Origin: Gossypium raimondii
Taxonomy: Eukaryota; Streptophyta; Magnoliopsida; Malvales; Malvaceae
Assembly: GCF_025698545.1 (NCBI RefSeq)
Contig: NC_068576.1
Span: forward strand, 53,974,390-54,038,389
Direction of reading: 5' to 3'
DNA: 64,000 nucleotides
The position numbers and the translations under genes are program-made. The notes beneath the pieces are model-generated. The model saw nothing but the letters and a program-made list of their open reading frames with translations, did no database searches and had not been told where the DNA came from. This document shows, piece by piece, positions 10,954-22,715 of the stretch. Numbering within the stretch: position 1 is the first letter of the stretch; every line of letters starts with the position of its first letter.

Positions 10954-12463
10954 TTATTCGCTTTCTTTGCCTTCAGATGGAACTTTCTTTTCCAGTTCCT
11001 TCAACCCTCCAACTTCCTCTAATTCCTGGAAAATTAAATAAAATATTATATATGTGCGTATTCAATCAAATTGGTCACTTTTTTAATTGGAAGGAATTAA
11101 AAGGTTGCCTGAGGTCCTAGAAACAAGCCATATGGCACTCCATCGAATTTGTCTGCATGATGAATCTGCTTGATTGAAACAAAACCCAAATTAAAAACAT
11201 GACAAAAAGGAAGTATTATTATGCAGACAAGTGTTGCCTTACTTGGTGGGCGGCAGCTACTTTCCGCAGATAAGGTACATTAGCAATGGGACCCACAGGG
11301 AATCGACGGTGGACAAGACCATCGTGTACGAACATGTAGGCCATACCAAAAACCGTGATTCCTAATCCCTGTAAATTGAAATTTACATTAGGAACAAAAA
11401 CTTCTGTTCAATTCCCATCATGCCCACCATTTTGGTGAGAGTTGGGTTGAATCAAGTCAAAGTGTTGTCGTTTTGAAGTGAGATTAAAAAATATTTTTAA
11501 ATTAATATTTAAAAAATGAAAACCAATAAGGGCCTTTTTAACATCTTATAAGAAAAAATAAAATTAAATTACCGCGCCAAAACAAAGTCCCGGGACAAAT
11601 CCACCATTCAAGAAACCGTAAGAGAGCAAAGCAATGGCAGGAAGTGCATTAACTACTGCAAACACGTCATTGAGTTCAAAGGCTCCCTCTCTTGCTCTAT
11701 GATGAGACTGCCAAAATGCTTGTCTTTAGCTCAACATGTATCTAATATCTATGTTGTAATTGGAGTGGAAGGAGTTTATATCTCACCTCGTGCATCTGCC
11801 ACAATGAAGCATGCCATAAAGCTCTATGAGCCCACCTTGCCCAATACTCCATCCCCACCTGAAATTACAACCTTTTAATTTATACCCCAAAACGCCAAGA
11901 TTTCAATCAGGGGAAGTTTAGAATGGGAATTTATGCTTACTGCAGCACCAACAGAGAGAGCAAATGTGCCAAACATCTCCAGCAGTTGAAATTCCCCACC
12001 CTGTAATTATTCAAAACCAAAACCACATCAAGACCTGAACATAACCCAGAAAAAAAAAATAGGTTTAAGTTGTTATAATTACCTCCATCTGCCATGAAAA
12101 CCTGCAATAAACAGCCATAATCGCCATTGAAGAGATGCCTAAACTAGACAAGATAGCAGCAACCAAGTAAGTTGTTCTCTCGAATTTCTTCTTAGCTAAT
12201 CTCTCCTCCGATTTCGAGAGTTTGATTTGGCTGACGTGATTGAAAGCTTCGTAACTCTTTATGGCATCGCTGTTGTTAATCATGATCTCCTTTTCACTCT
12301 TGAGGTTTTTCCTTCTCTGCTGCAACACCATGCATACGTTCAGTTCATTCCTTTTCCGACCGTTTCCGAAGCAAACCACAGTAGAGTTGGGTATTGCCGT
12401 TGAAGCAGTGTTACGTCGGAACGGATAGATTACAGTGCTGGTGCTTGTGCGCAAAGTCGCCAT
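10954..12463 (-). CDS. BCH: Non-heme di-iron beta-carotene hydroxylase (beta-ring hydroxylase), plastid
   Basis: Seven exons (complement of 12083-12463, 11941-12000, 11787-11858, 11573-11707, 11243-11368, 11109-11165, 10954-11025) give exactly 300 residues, the usual size. The enzyme hydroxylates the beta-rings of beta-carotene to beta-cryptoxanthin and zeaxanthin in plastid membranes. All four His motifs for the di-iron centre are present: HRALWH, HESHH, HDGLVH and HQIHH. An N-terminal transit peptide of about 50-60 residues is followed by hydrophobic segments (from about 105). Every internal junction is phase 0. Intron 6 appears to use a GC donor (CAG|GCAACC) with a normal AG acceptor. A TATA-like ATAAATA on the minus strand near 12575-12582 lies about 110 nt before the ATG. 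The start was chosen as the first Met before the transit-like sequence. The Arabidopsis counterparts are the BETA-OHASE genes. Confidence 0.95.
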
Positions 12464-12969
12464 GTATTTCAATAAATAATATACGTTTAGCTCAAATTTA
12501 AGGTAACAGAAATATGCTGCGGCAAAAACGAAGACTTTTTTTTTTTTTTGAAAACTTAGAAGCAAGGCGAGGGGATATTTATGGGAAGGAAGAAAGAGAA
12601 ACATTTTTGAAGTTTTGGGTAATTGCGGCGCTGACGTTGAATGACAGTAAATAGATACAGCTGTTGACATGTGGCATTGTTTGGCTATTCGTTTGCTAAA
12701 CCGCCCTTATAATGTTTTGGGTCTAACATTCAGTCCAAAGGTAACGGTACTTATGCTATAGTTAATGCCTAATCGTTCATGGCCAACCCCAAAAATCATA
12801 TGTGTGCTTTATATATTTTGAATATCGATTTAATTATGTTTTGTATTTATTGATTTTTTTAAAGAGTGTTTATTGATTTTAATTATAATTATTTGGATGT
12901 GTTATTTATAATTTTGATTCTAATTTTTTAGGATAAAAAAGTTAAATTAATGGCTTTTGAATGGTATAA
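12464..12969. other. Upstream region of the hydroxylase gene
   Basis: Contains the presumed promoter of the minus-strand hydroxylase gene and then AT-rich spacer. A T-run of 13 bases lies at about 12537-12549, within the likely leader. No other feature is seen. Confidence 0.4.
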
Positions 12970-13447
12970 TAATAAATTTAATTTTAACGCTTATATTTTT
13001 TTAATTTAACTTTTTTATTTAAATTTAGCCATCAAATTTCTAAAAGGAATTAAATTTGATCAATAATCTTTTAAAAATAGTTGAATTATTGTTTTTAACG
13101 GAAATATTGACTAAAATATTAAATTTTTAAACATAGTAGCCTGCTTGGTATATCACATGCACTTCAAGCTAGTATTTTGAATTTTTATGAATTATTTATA
13201 TTTATATTTTTGAATATTTATAAATTTTAAATTATATATTGACGTGTCATATATAACGAATGGTGTCATATCAGCATAAAGTACACATAAATTGTCACGA
13301 GGTTGCCATGCCACCATCGTTAAAAAATTAATATTTTGGTCAGTATTTTTGTTAAAAAAATAATTCAACCTTTAAGGTTAAATTTAACTAAAAAAAAGAG
13401 AGAGACCAAATTGATAAAAGATGCAAATATTGAAGGCTTAATTTACC
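12970..13447. mobile_element. Long-TIR MITE
   Basis: The left arm (about 12972-13130, including GTTTTTAACGGAAATATTGA) and the right arm (about 13310-13445, including TCAGTATTTTTGTTAAAAAA) are imperfect reverse complements over more than 100 bp. The centre contains a GACGTGTCATAT stretch and no coding capacity. The arm architecture indicates a MITE. Exact ends and target duplication were not resolved. Confidence 0.55.
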
Positions 13448-13835
13448 AGTATGCCATTTTGAATTGATTTGTTTACGATTTTTAAATATACTTGTAATTA
13501 TATGTATAAATTATTAAATATATTTTTATATGTATATGGTATTTCTTCCTTAAAAAGAAAAGAAAAGAGAGAGAAATAGACATATTCATGCGTTGGGCTA
13601 CCCATCCAAATTCGAAGGCTAGTCCGAAATTTAGGAGGATTTGAATAAAAATATTAGGTTTGCTTAAAATATGGTCCAGGATTAGGCTTAAAATTGCTAA
13701 GGTGATTATAAATAAAATTTTAATAAATAAAAAATATATAAAATTATTAAATATTAAACTAAAAACAATATAAATATATATTTTAAAGTTTTTAAATTTA
13801 GACAAACATAAATTTTCTTAGTATCATGCATAGCG

Positions 13836-14276
13836 CAACAGAGTAGAGCTGTCCATGGGCCGGGCCGGGTCCGGAAAGAATTTTCGGCCCGACTCTTAGG
13901 CCTGGGCCCGGGCCCGGGCCCGGCCCGAAATATGGGCCTAAAATTTTACCCAGGCCCGGCTCGGGAAAAAAAGAGTAAGTCCAGCCCGGCCCGGCCCGGA
14001 CCGGCCCGGCTCGATTTTTAATAAACACAAAAAATATTTTAAAAATAAAAAAATATTTTTGAAGTATTTTAAAAATAAAAAATAAAAAATATATATTTAT
14101 TTTATTCGGGCCGGGCCGGGCCCAGACAAAAAAAGTTGAGCCCGAGCCCGGCCCATTTTTTAAACGGGCCTCGTTTTTTGCCCAAGCCCATATTTTGGGC
14201 CTATATTTTTACCCGAACCCTCCCATATTTCGGGCGGGCCTTCGGGGCCCGGCCCATGGACAGGTCTACAACAGAG
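13836..14276. mobile_element. hAT-superfamily MITE with 8-bp target duplication
   Basis: The element body is 13844-14268 (425 bp). Its terminal inverted repeats are TAGAGCTGTCCATGG and, read inward from the right, TAGACCTGTCCATGG, a single mismatch in 15. A perfect 8-bp direct repeat CAACAGAG flanks it at 13836-13843 and 14269-14276, the target-duplication length of hAT transposons. Both arms are extremely GC-rich runs of GGGCCC/CCGGGC and flank an AT-rich core, so the whole element can fold on itself. The 76-codon minus-strand frame made of Pro/Gly in this region is a by-product of the arms, not a gene. Confidence 0.85.
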
Positions 14277-14855
14277 TAGCCCATGGAATTATCCCCGGCT
14301 AACATGTCTTGATTACATAGAAAAGTCGACACACGGTATCATATGATAGCGACATTCTATTTAATTTTTATTCTGATTATCAAATGATTAAATCTCTGTT
14401 AATTTTCCAATCATTTAAATTAATTTTCTATGTTTAAGCAATTAAGAATTATAATAAGAAAAAAAACACTACAACTACCATCCACCATGACAATGACAAA
14501 AGCTCAGTTTTGTTCAAAATAGGCATATAAGTGGTTACGTGAAGCCAGCATTTGTGCGTTTCGTTTTGTTCCAATGGGCCATCCCAAAGCATTACGTTTG
14601 AAACGCTCACTCGAAATTTTGGGAGTTTAGGTAAAATATTAAAATTGAACAGCACCATATTATAACATAAATATTATAAGTTATGGTTTGGGGAAATGGG
14701 GCGAAGAAGGTCGTTATTAAATGTGATAGCTGTTCAATCACCAAATTGGTTAAATGAGGAGTAATAGGAAGAAAGTAACTTATCCTTGGTGAGGAGAATC
14801 AGATAGCCAAAAAAGGATGAGTGAACATTATACATTTATTCCAAGACGCTTCTCA

Positions 14856-15433
14856 ATAGTGATAGCAACGGGCGGGGCGGGGCGGGACAGGTCTGATTTT
14901 TGTTCGTCTCCATATTCTATTGCTATACTTTGATCTTGAGTTTAAAAAAAATGAACTTTCTTTGAATTCCAACCTAAAAGTTAATTGTATATTCAATCCA
15001 ATTTGAGTTTAAATTTTTTATTTGAAATTATGAATAATTAAATTCTTTTTAATAAAAAGATTATACTTAAGATGATCAAGTAAAAAAGAAACATATATTC
15101 CATCATAAAAAAAATATAAAGAACGAAAATGAGAGAGAGGCTTGGAAAAATAAATTAAAATGAAAGGGGGAAAGAAATTAGTGTGAAATGGGAGTAAAGG
15201 TGGTAAAATGATGTTGATAGTGATAATTTTTTTACCTAATTATTATTAAAAATGTATAAGGGTAATTTCATAAATATCTTGGGGTAAGGTGAATTCCCAG
15301 TAAACCCGATTCCTACCCGACCATTCTCTAAAGGTAACCCGACCTGAAAACCAATTTAAAAAAAACACCCAACCTTATCTGGTCAGATAGACTCGAAACC
15401 CTTTGGTTTTAGATTATTTTTTGCCATCCCTAT
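14856..15433. mobile_element. Possible degenerate hAT-type MITE
   Basis: Left end AATAGTGATAGCAA and right end TTGCCATCCCTATT are inverted repeats with two mismatches. A GGGCGGGGCGGGGCGGG run sits just inside the left end, and CCCGACC-type motifs sit near the right. The flanking 8-mers match at only about five positions, so this is an old or mis-bounded copy. Confidence 0.4.
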
Positions 15434-15949
15434 TAATCAAGTAACTGATTCATGGTGAAGCACACTTTGAATTATATGTATTAATCAAGTATAAAAAGTA
15501 TTTAAAATATTTTTATTTTTTTAAAAGAATTCATTAATTACTAGTGTGACATACACATAGATTATCATGTCAATAAAGTTAATAAACGTTAATTTTCTAT
15601 TCATTTAAGGGTGATTTGACAAATAATACAAATTTAAAAGCTAAAAAGAACAAAAACTTAAATGAACTAAAATGAATTTTTATAAAGTTGAAAAGTCAAA
15701 TAATTAATTAATTTGAATAAGAAACTAACGGAAATAATCTAAATAATTTTTTTTTTACTAAGCGAAAGAAAATATTATTAATAATTTAATAAACCCAAAA
15801 GGGTAGTTATACATTATAGCCAAATCATGACTAGAAGCACAACTGTGAAAAAGCATACAATCACCTAAATTAAGCAAAAACCCATTATACAATTATAGCA
15901 CACCTTAAAATATAGCAGCAACCATTATTCATCTTTCAAGGAAGATCAT
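15434..15949. other. Gene-free spacer
   Basis: AT-rich sequence. I see nothing beyond generic repeats. Confidence 0.4.
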
Positions 15950-16195
15950 GGAACTCAAGAGAGATACTTGAAGTTTCTTACAGTTGGGCGATTCATTTTT
16001 TCTCATCATCTCGAGAAGCATCGATCAACTGTCTCAAACGTCTTTTTGAAGCATATATTGCTAAAGAACGGGTCTTTTTTAATACTGACGTTGCAATGCA
16101 ATTGGATTCCAGATATGCTGCTGTTGGGGGAGTTGTTCGTGATAAACATGGAGATTGGATCGTTGGTTATCATGGGTACCTTGGAAAATGTTCGA
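15950..16195 (+). pseudogene. LINE RNase H-like fragment, left half
   Basis: From about 16078 the + strand reads as an RNase H-type domain start (NTD near 16080, then AAVGGVVRDKHGDWIVGYHG), typical of the C-terminal domain of plant non-LTR retrotransposons. The frame then breaks. The matching downstream half resumes after 17539, so the copy was interrupted by the CACTA-type element between them. Confidence 0.6.
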
Positions 16196-16661
16196 TCTAG
16201 ATCGAAAATTAATATAAATTTTAAATAAATAATTTTTGAAAATTTAAGTAATATTTAAAAGAAATAGATAAAATTATAATTTTTAATTTTTGTATTTCAT
16301 TTTTATTTGTTATAATTTGGTCCTATCCAAAATAGATAGTTACTTATCCATATCAATCATTACTTTTTATTTATTTATTTATTTATCAATGTTTTTTAAA
16401 TCTAATATTTAAATATATCAAATGGTTTAGATGAAATATTTTTAAATATAACAAGATTAATTTATTGTATAAAATTTCATCATTTAACAAATTTGAAGTA
16501 AACCTTAAATCTTAAACCATTTAATATATATAAATTTTATCTATTATCTCTTAAATAATTTAAACTATAATCATAATTTTAATATATTAAAATTAAAATT
16601 ATCTCTTTACAATTATATAAGAAATTATTTAATATATAAATTAAAAACACTAATTAATCTA

Positions 16662-16842
16662 AACCCTAAACTCCTAACCCTATCTCCTAAACCCTAAATC
16701 ATAAAACATAAAACATAAAACATAAACCATAAACCCTAACCCTTAACCCCAACCCTTAAACCATAAACCATAAATCATAAACCATAATCCCTAAACCTTA
16801 AAATAGTAACTCCTAAACCTTAAACCCTAAACCCTAAATTAT
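16662..16842. repeat. Degenerate interstitial telomere-like repeats
   Basis: The block is dominated by CCCTAAA/CCATAAA/CTTAAA heptamer variants of the plant telomere unit CCCTAAA. Perfect adjacent copies are few, so this is a degenerate interstitial tract within the CACTA-type insertion, not a chromosome end. Confidence 0.75.
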
Positions 16843-17124
16843 AATGATAATTAATTCAATATTTTAAAATTAATACTATCTCTTTTACGATTATATAAGA
16901 AATTATTTAATATATAAATTAAAAACAATCAGTCATGTATCCAAAAACTTTAAAATTATTTTAAATAATAGTATTTTAATTTTTTCATTTTAACAAATAT
17001 TTTTCTATATTTTTACTTTCAAATTTTTCTACGTGTCATTATTTTTTTCTGAAGAATTTAAATATTCAATTAAAAATAAATTGTATTTTAATTAATATAA
17101 ATAAACCAGTTAAAACAGATAAAA

Positions 17125-17515
17125 TGCTTTTTGCGCCATTTTTCAAAAAGCACTGCCACTAAAGCTCACGGCGTTGTGCTTAATATCTTTGCGGCGTTTT
17201 TCAAAAGGCTCCGTTAATGGTCGACAGCGGCGTTTTTCAAGAAGCGCTGCCAAAGCTCGACCTATAGCGGCGTTTTTCATAAGGTGCCGCTAATGCTCGA
17301 TCTATAGCGGCATTTTTCAAAAAGCGCCACTAATGCCACGGCATTGTGCTTAATTTTTTTGCGGCGTTTTTCAAAAAGCACCTCTAATACTCGACCTAGA
17401 TCGACGTTTTTTAAGAAGCGCCGCTAATGCTTAATCTATAGCAGCGTTTTTTAAAAAGCGCCGCTAAAGCTCGATCTATAGCGGTGTTTTTATCCAAACG
17501 CAGATAAAAGTGCCG
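17125..17515. repeat. Palindromic subterminal repeat array of the CACTA-type element
   Basis: About eight units of roughly 48 bp, each a near-perfect hairpin (GCGGCG ... CGCCGC around a T-run/A-run) joined by AAGCTCGATCTATA-like linkers. In CACTA elements such motifs are transposase-binding sites. Some units have decayed by single substitutions. Confidence 0.7.
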
Positions 17516-17539
17516 CTAAAAACCTGTTTTAATGTAGTG

Positions 17540-17905
17540 TCTTTGATATTGAACTTTGAGGCATTTTTGAGGGACTCAAGCTTATTCAATATAGAGGTCA
17601 TGATTAAGTTATCATTCAATCAAACAGTTTGGAAGTCGTTAAGGCCATCCTTGGAAGCAATTCCACCGTATCAAACTCAGCCTTGATTAGAAGAATCCAA
17701 AGCTGCGATACATCTCAAGAGAGCAGAATCAAGTTGAGGACTGCTTGGCTAAACAAGCCTTGACCAGGAAAGATGATTTGCAGGTGTTTGAAGTCCTCCT
17801 ACGGTGGTTCGCACTTTTTTTAATATGGACAAATCTAAAGGTGGTCTTTCTTTTCAGAATGTTGTTATGTAATTAGTTAGGTATTATTTTATTATCACCA
17901 AAAAG
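17540..17905 (+). pseudogene. LINE RNase H-like fragment, right half and 3' end
   Basis: Continues the RNase H-like similarity of 15950-16195 (an FDIEL.GIFEGLKLIQ-like stretch from 17541, with an in-frame stop at the dot) and ends with a TTATTATCACCAAAAAG-type tail typical of plant LINEs. It carries stops and is not functional. Confidence 0.55.
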
Positions 17906-19737
17906 AAAATAGCAGCAACCACATTCAAATAGGGTACAAAATACTGCTGGTCACTAAGCAAATTAAGCAGTTGAGTGCATGAGTATAGTCAGGGTCCAAG
18001 TAGCCGAGTAAGACTCTCTGTAACTTTACCATTTTGAACAAAGTAAGACTCTTTTGTTTCAGCTTCATTCTTTACTAACTTATATACAGACACTAAACCT
18101 ACGAACTCAATCAATCAGTGACCTACAAACCTAGTCTATAACTAACAGTAGTAAATATTTTAATTATTTCATCATCGCACGATTTTTTTGTGTTACAAAA
18201 TAAATATAACTCTATGTTCGCTTTACATTTCTTAAATAAGCTGCTCATCAATGTCTGTGTGCCTTTTTGTTTTTTATTTGTGCGTGGTTCCTATGGTGGA
18301 TATCCATTGAAATTGTTGGTAGGATTTTAGGATCTTTTAAGTGTGTCCCACTCTCCATTTATGTCCACTAAATGGGTTACAAATTGAGGTAAGCTAGCTT
18401 CATCATCGTGTATCTCCACCAGTGCATTACCTTCATGCTTAACTAATCATGTATACATGCATACATAACATACATATATATGTTTAGCTCCAAATTTAAC
18501 ATAATATATGTAATAAACTTAACAAGTTGGGATTAATTCTAAATATGCTTGAAATGGCGAGTAAGTGATCAGAAACGCCTAGCTGAAAAAAGGATATACT
18601 AAGAGCATATATATACTTTTTAGACAGAATAAATGTTGAAGGTCACTTCATTTTCAGGTTTTAAGCCCCACCGGTTGTGCTTTCAATGTCCTCAAGATTC
18701 AGTGGCTGCCATTTTACATATCCTTTTTAGGGCCACTTGCCAGTCCTTTTTAGACAGAATAAATGTTGAAAGTCATCGATATATTATTTTTCCATCACCA
18801 AATGCAAAATATTATATATGCACTCGAAATTCAATCTCTCAGTCAACTAATTGCCAAGGTTTGAAATAGTCTTTATGTAGCTTTGAAGCAGGTTCAATTA
18901 GCTTTAGAATTTTTTTGTGACCAATTTACCTTGTTGGTGCAATTGTGCAGTAATTATGCATTAGCTGAAAGCTGCATTGCTTAGGCCTACAGGCTTCCTT
19001 CCCACCGAACCTTACCAGCTTAGTTCCTTTTTCATATTCTTACTTTATTATCCCCTATCAAAGGAATACAAGTCATAAAGGGGACCAACCAACAACCAAA
19101 TTAATTATGATTAACTCCCCTTTATACATATAGGCTTCTTTTAAACTCTCCCATTATCTTTGATTTAACCCCATTAACACACTGCTTTAGCTCTTAATTA
19201 ATGTGCATTATTGATGATAAAATTTACCTAATTAGGTTACAGTAAAACCCCAATGCAAAAAGCTTATCTTAAAATATTTGAACTTTCTTTTTTATAGTGA
19301 GTGAGGTACCATCACCTCAGTACGCTGATTTTGATCGGTTTGATTAGACCGTGTAAGTTGCAAAGATCGGCAAGTCCTGGCTAGATGCCCCTCAACAGTA
19401 GTCCAGCCGCTAAATGGACCCCAGGTTAAGCAACCATGTATTGAAGTAATGATATGTAGGTTAAGCAATCCCAAGTCTCGATTACCTGTCAACACTGTTC
19501 ACCTAAGAAGAACCACTAAATCATCATAATTATTGTTCATTATAATTTATCTAAATGGCCTGATTTGAACACTTAAACCAACTCATCTCTCTTCTTCTTT
19601 TGCAGCGAGACAGTTCTCGAGTCATTTTTGTGCTACCTTTGCATGGTATATGGTTGTTGGGTTATATATGTTTACGCCACATCTTGCAATCCCCAAATCC
19701 CAGAATATCCTAGTGTAAATAAAATTTCTGTAATGGC
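17906..19737. other. Gene-free spacer with a short direct repeat
   Basis: No gene seen. A near-exact direct repeat (CTTTTTAGACAGAATAAATG, continuing TTGAA) occurs at about 18616-18640 and again 130 bp later at about 18746-18770. Small frames at 18633-18869 and 19292-19495 show no domain. Confidence 0.4.
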
Positions 19738-20098
19738 TGGTTTAATATATACAAAGATACTTGAATTTGATATTTGATATTTGATATTTATTTGGTATAT
19801 AATTTTTTTTGGACCTAATTGATACCTAAGTTTGGTACTCTTTTAGGTACACTGTTAAAATACGCTAATATGATATTGGTGACGAACAGCATGGTGACAC
19901 GTATCAAAATGCGAAGCTGTCACGTGCAATCATGTTATTGGTCGACAGTGCTACATTAACATATTTTAACAGTGTTAGTCAGATATTTAAAACAAACAAA
20001 AAGTTGACTTACAATTTTTAAGTTTAGGTACTAAAAAAAATTTTAAATACTTAGTGTAAGTTGTCAAGTTCAAGTAGTTTCGCATATATTAACCTTTG
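19738..20098. mobile_element. Long-TIR MITE
   Basis: The left end (GGTTTAATATATACAAAGATACTTGAA) and the right end, read inward on the other strand (GGTTAATATATGCGAAACTACTTGAA), are inverted. The similarity continues inward through GTACCTAA...AAGTTTAGGTAC-type arms and CACTGTTAAAATA...TATTTTAACAGTG around 19848-19973. There is no coding content. The target duplication was not resolved. Confidence 0.6.
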
Positions 20099-20606
20099 AT
20101 ATATATACATGTATCTATATATGTGTAATTTGAAGTTAAAACAGAGTTTATTGAAATTTGAATCTAAGGTCTCATGTGTAAAGACGAATAATCTAAAAAA
20201 TCAGGTATTATTATTGTATATATATGTCCATAACTACTATATGTGTAAAAAATAATATCCTAGCACTGTAAATTTTTCATGTGTTTAATAATTTTTTTCA
20301 TGATTCACGTGCTAACTGATGATCGTTGTTTAAAGTTACGTCTCACCTAGAAATTAGTGGCATATATACACACATACGTACATCTCTATTGCAAATTGCA
20401 ATTAGTTTATTTTTCCTATTTGCCATGGCTTGGTAATTATTGGTCAAGTAGGTATGATGCATACGTCATAACATGCATGCACATATACATGGCCCCATCC
20501 ATATCTACATTACATACACTGTCCCTAAACCCATCATATATTAGGGTTCCTTTTCCCCCTTGTTTGATATTTCTTTGTTAACTAAAAGCTTGTAGTAGTG
20601 GAAAAC
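20099..20606 (+). promoter_or_regulatory. Upstream region of the SPIRAL1-like gene
   Basis: AT-rich promoter-like sequence with TATATA clusters (20215-20225, 20362-20368) and CATATATTAG at about 20534, roughly 70 nt before the ATG, the most plausible core promoter. A CATGCATG motif lies at about 20474. No competing gene seen. Confidence 0.4.
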
Positions 20607-20997
20607 ATGAGTAGAGGTTGGAGCTACGGTGGCGGCCAAAGTTCCTTGGGCTACCTCTTTGGTGCCGATGAGCGGCCAAGTGCACCCACCGTCACACCAC
20701 CGATCCAGCCTCCATATGGCATAGATATTACCCCAGAGAACCCTCCCCCTCAATATAAACCAAGTTCAGAGCAACAGACTGAGAAAAACACCACCAACAA
20801 CTATCAGAGGGCTAAAGGACAGAATGCAGGCAACTTCATAACTGTGAGTTGTTATTATTATTACACACATATGTATATATAGCTTTTAACCTAATTTATG
20901 TAACGGTGTTGTGAAATTTTAGGATCGACCATCAACAAAGGTGAAATCAGTTCCAGGTGGAGATTCCTCCCTGGGTTACCTGTTTGGAGACAAGTGA
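20607..20997 (+). CDS. SP1L: SPIRAL1-like microtubule-associated protein
   Basis: Two exons (20607-20843 and 20923-20997) give 103 residues. Both ends carry the family signature: N-terminal GGGQSSLGYLFG (residues 8-19) and C-terminal GGDSSLGYLFGDK (about 91-103). The linker is Pro/Gln/Asn-rich and low in complexity. SPIRAL1-family proteins bind cortical microtubules, and loss gives helical, anisotropic growth. The junction is phase 0 between Thr and Asp. The ATG at 20607 is preferred because the conserved MSRG start follows it directly. The exact member (SP1L1-5) cannot be assigned without a tree. Confidence 0.93.
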
Positions 20998-22715
20998 TGC
21001 AATGATTAATTCCTTCTTACAAGTTTTTAAGAAGAAAATTAGCGAACTGCTTCCGACAAGGAATTGAAGAGGAACAGATAAGTGGGTTTTTTTAGTTAAA
21101 TACATGTGCAGAAGTTGCTAAATAAAGCGGTTGAGTTCCCCATGTCAGTGTCGAATTTGCCAGGGGTGTCTGTTTAACTAAGTATTCAAGTTTGGAGCAA
21201 TAATTAATGAAGTTTGTCTTTTGTATTAAATAGCCGAATTTGGAAAGTGGGAAATTTTCCCATTTCGGATGTTCCGATGAAAATAATTTGTTAATATTAA
21301 AAACTTGCCAGTGTTTTCTTGTGTGTATGTTCCATCTGAAATTAAAATTACCCAAAGGGGCTGTTATTATGTTGTTGTTTAACTGTCCTGCTGTTCTTAT
21401 TCTTTTAATTAAAGTGAATTAAAACTTTAAAAAGGCTTAATTAAACTGGATTAGAACTAATTCGAGTCTTCATTTTGATGTCTTAAAGGATTTGAATTCC
21501 TCATTAACAATATGTAACAAGTAACACTTTTAATCCCTACTTTCCCTCAATTTTTTCCTTCATTAGTGATTAATTTTTGTGTTTTTGATAAATTAATTAA
21601 CCAAAATTAGAAGCATTCAGCAGTGTTATGCTATAATATTACTTGCTTTACCATTGTGTGTTTTTGTTTATATTATGCATATGCATTTAGATTAAGTAAG
21701 TGCTTGGTATAGCTAGCTAGCTATATATATATTTCTTTTCTTTTACCATTATTAGTTCTTTTAAGAATTTCTTTTGACTTGATGAACTGCCTTTTATAGC
21801 TAAGTTGAATTAGGAGCATGCCTTTCTTGATAATCTTCTTGTGCCAAAATTGATATTGAAATTAGTTTTGTCATGTTTAATAAAATAGATTTTATTTATT
21901 TATAACTATATATTGGGCATTTAGTTAATTGTATTGTTCACATGGCTCAAATTATTCATTCAAACCTAAATAATCGTTTGAAATTTGTAAGGGTTTGAAC
22001 AAAATATTAAATTCGAAAAATGAGCATAGACAAAATAAATTAGGCTTATTTAAAATATGAGTTGAATTTGGATTCCAATAATCAAAGCCCAAACGCAATC
22101 TAGTTTATAATATATTATTTTTATTATTTTATATCTTATAAAAATTTAATATATTACTCTATATTAATATAATTATTAAATATATATATATCAAGTTGCT
22201 TGGAAATCCTTTCATAAACAAGATTAAGATGTGTAATATGTCTAATTTATTTTTTTATAATTTTAAATATATTTCAATGGACACATGTCATCGTCTTAAC
22301 ATTATTTGCGATTATTTCCACTAGTAATCTAATTATAGTCTAATTTAATAAACTGCTAGAAATTGATATATTATTAGTAGCAAATTTTATTCTATGGCCA
22401 AATGTCCTTTTCTAATTATTTTTATTATTTGCATGTATTGCACATTTATTATAGAGTTTTAAATACTAGTAATAATGTATGGAATAAATTTTTCATTAAC
22501 ATATTATATATACTAGATTTTATCGTATGATGTGAGTAAAAAATTTATGTTAAAATATTTCCTTTCAAAATTTATTCACTAACAAAAATAGGTAAAGTGG
22601 TAATGAATTTGTATTTTAATACTAACAAACATGTCTTTGATTATTGAATTTGTAATTATTTTTTTTAACATTAATCTCATTGTAAGTTGTTGTCATAAAT
22701 GTTCTTTTTGATAGA
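20998..22715. other. 3' flank of the SPIRAL1-like gene and AT-rich spacer
   Basis: The first 400 bp or so probably contain the 3' UTR. A TAGCTAGCTAGC plus TATATATATA run lies at about 21710-21731. Nothing else recognised. Confidence 0.45.

Larger units (their letters stand above)
16196..17539. mobile_element. Non-autonomous CACTA (En/Spm)-type element, left end unresolved
   Basis: The right end is ...TTTTAATGTAGTG (TAGTG at 17535-17539), so the minus strand begins with the hallmark CACTA. Next to it, 17125-17515 holds about eight GC-rich subterminal units built on GCGGCGTTTTTCAAAAAGCGCCGC, each nearly palindromic, which is the usual design of CACTA ends. Further in is a telomere-like tract. 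The insertion splits a LINE RNase H fragment. I could not find a matching CACTA at the left, so the left border near 16195 is an estimate from where the LINE similarity stops. Confidence 0.6.

Noticed and set aside
13798-14028. Pro/Gly-rich small protein on the minus strand
   Set aside because: It is a translation of the GC-rich arm of the hAT MITE.
16662-16842. Chromosome end or true telomere
   Set aside because: The repeats are degenerate, short, and embedded between halves of a LINE fragment with genes on both sides.
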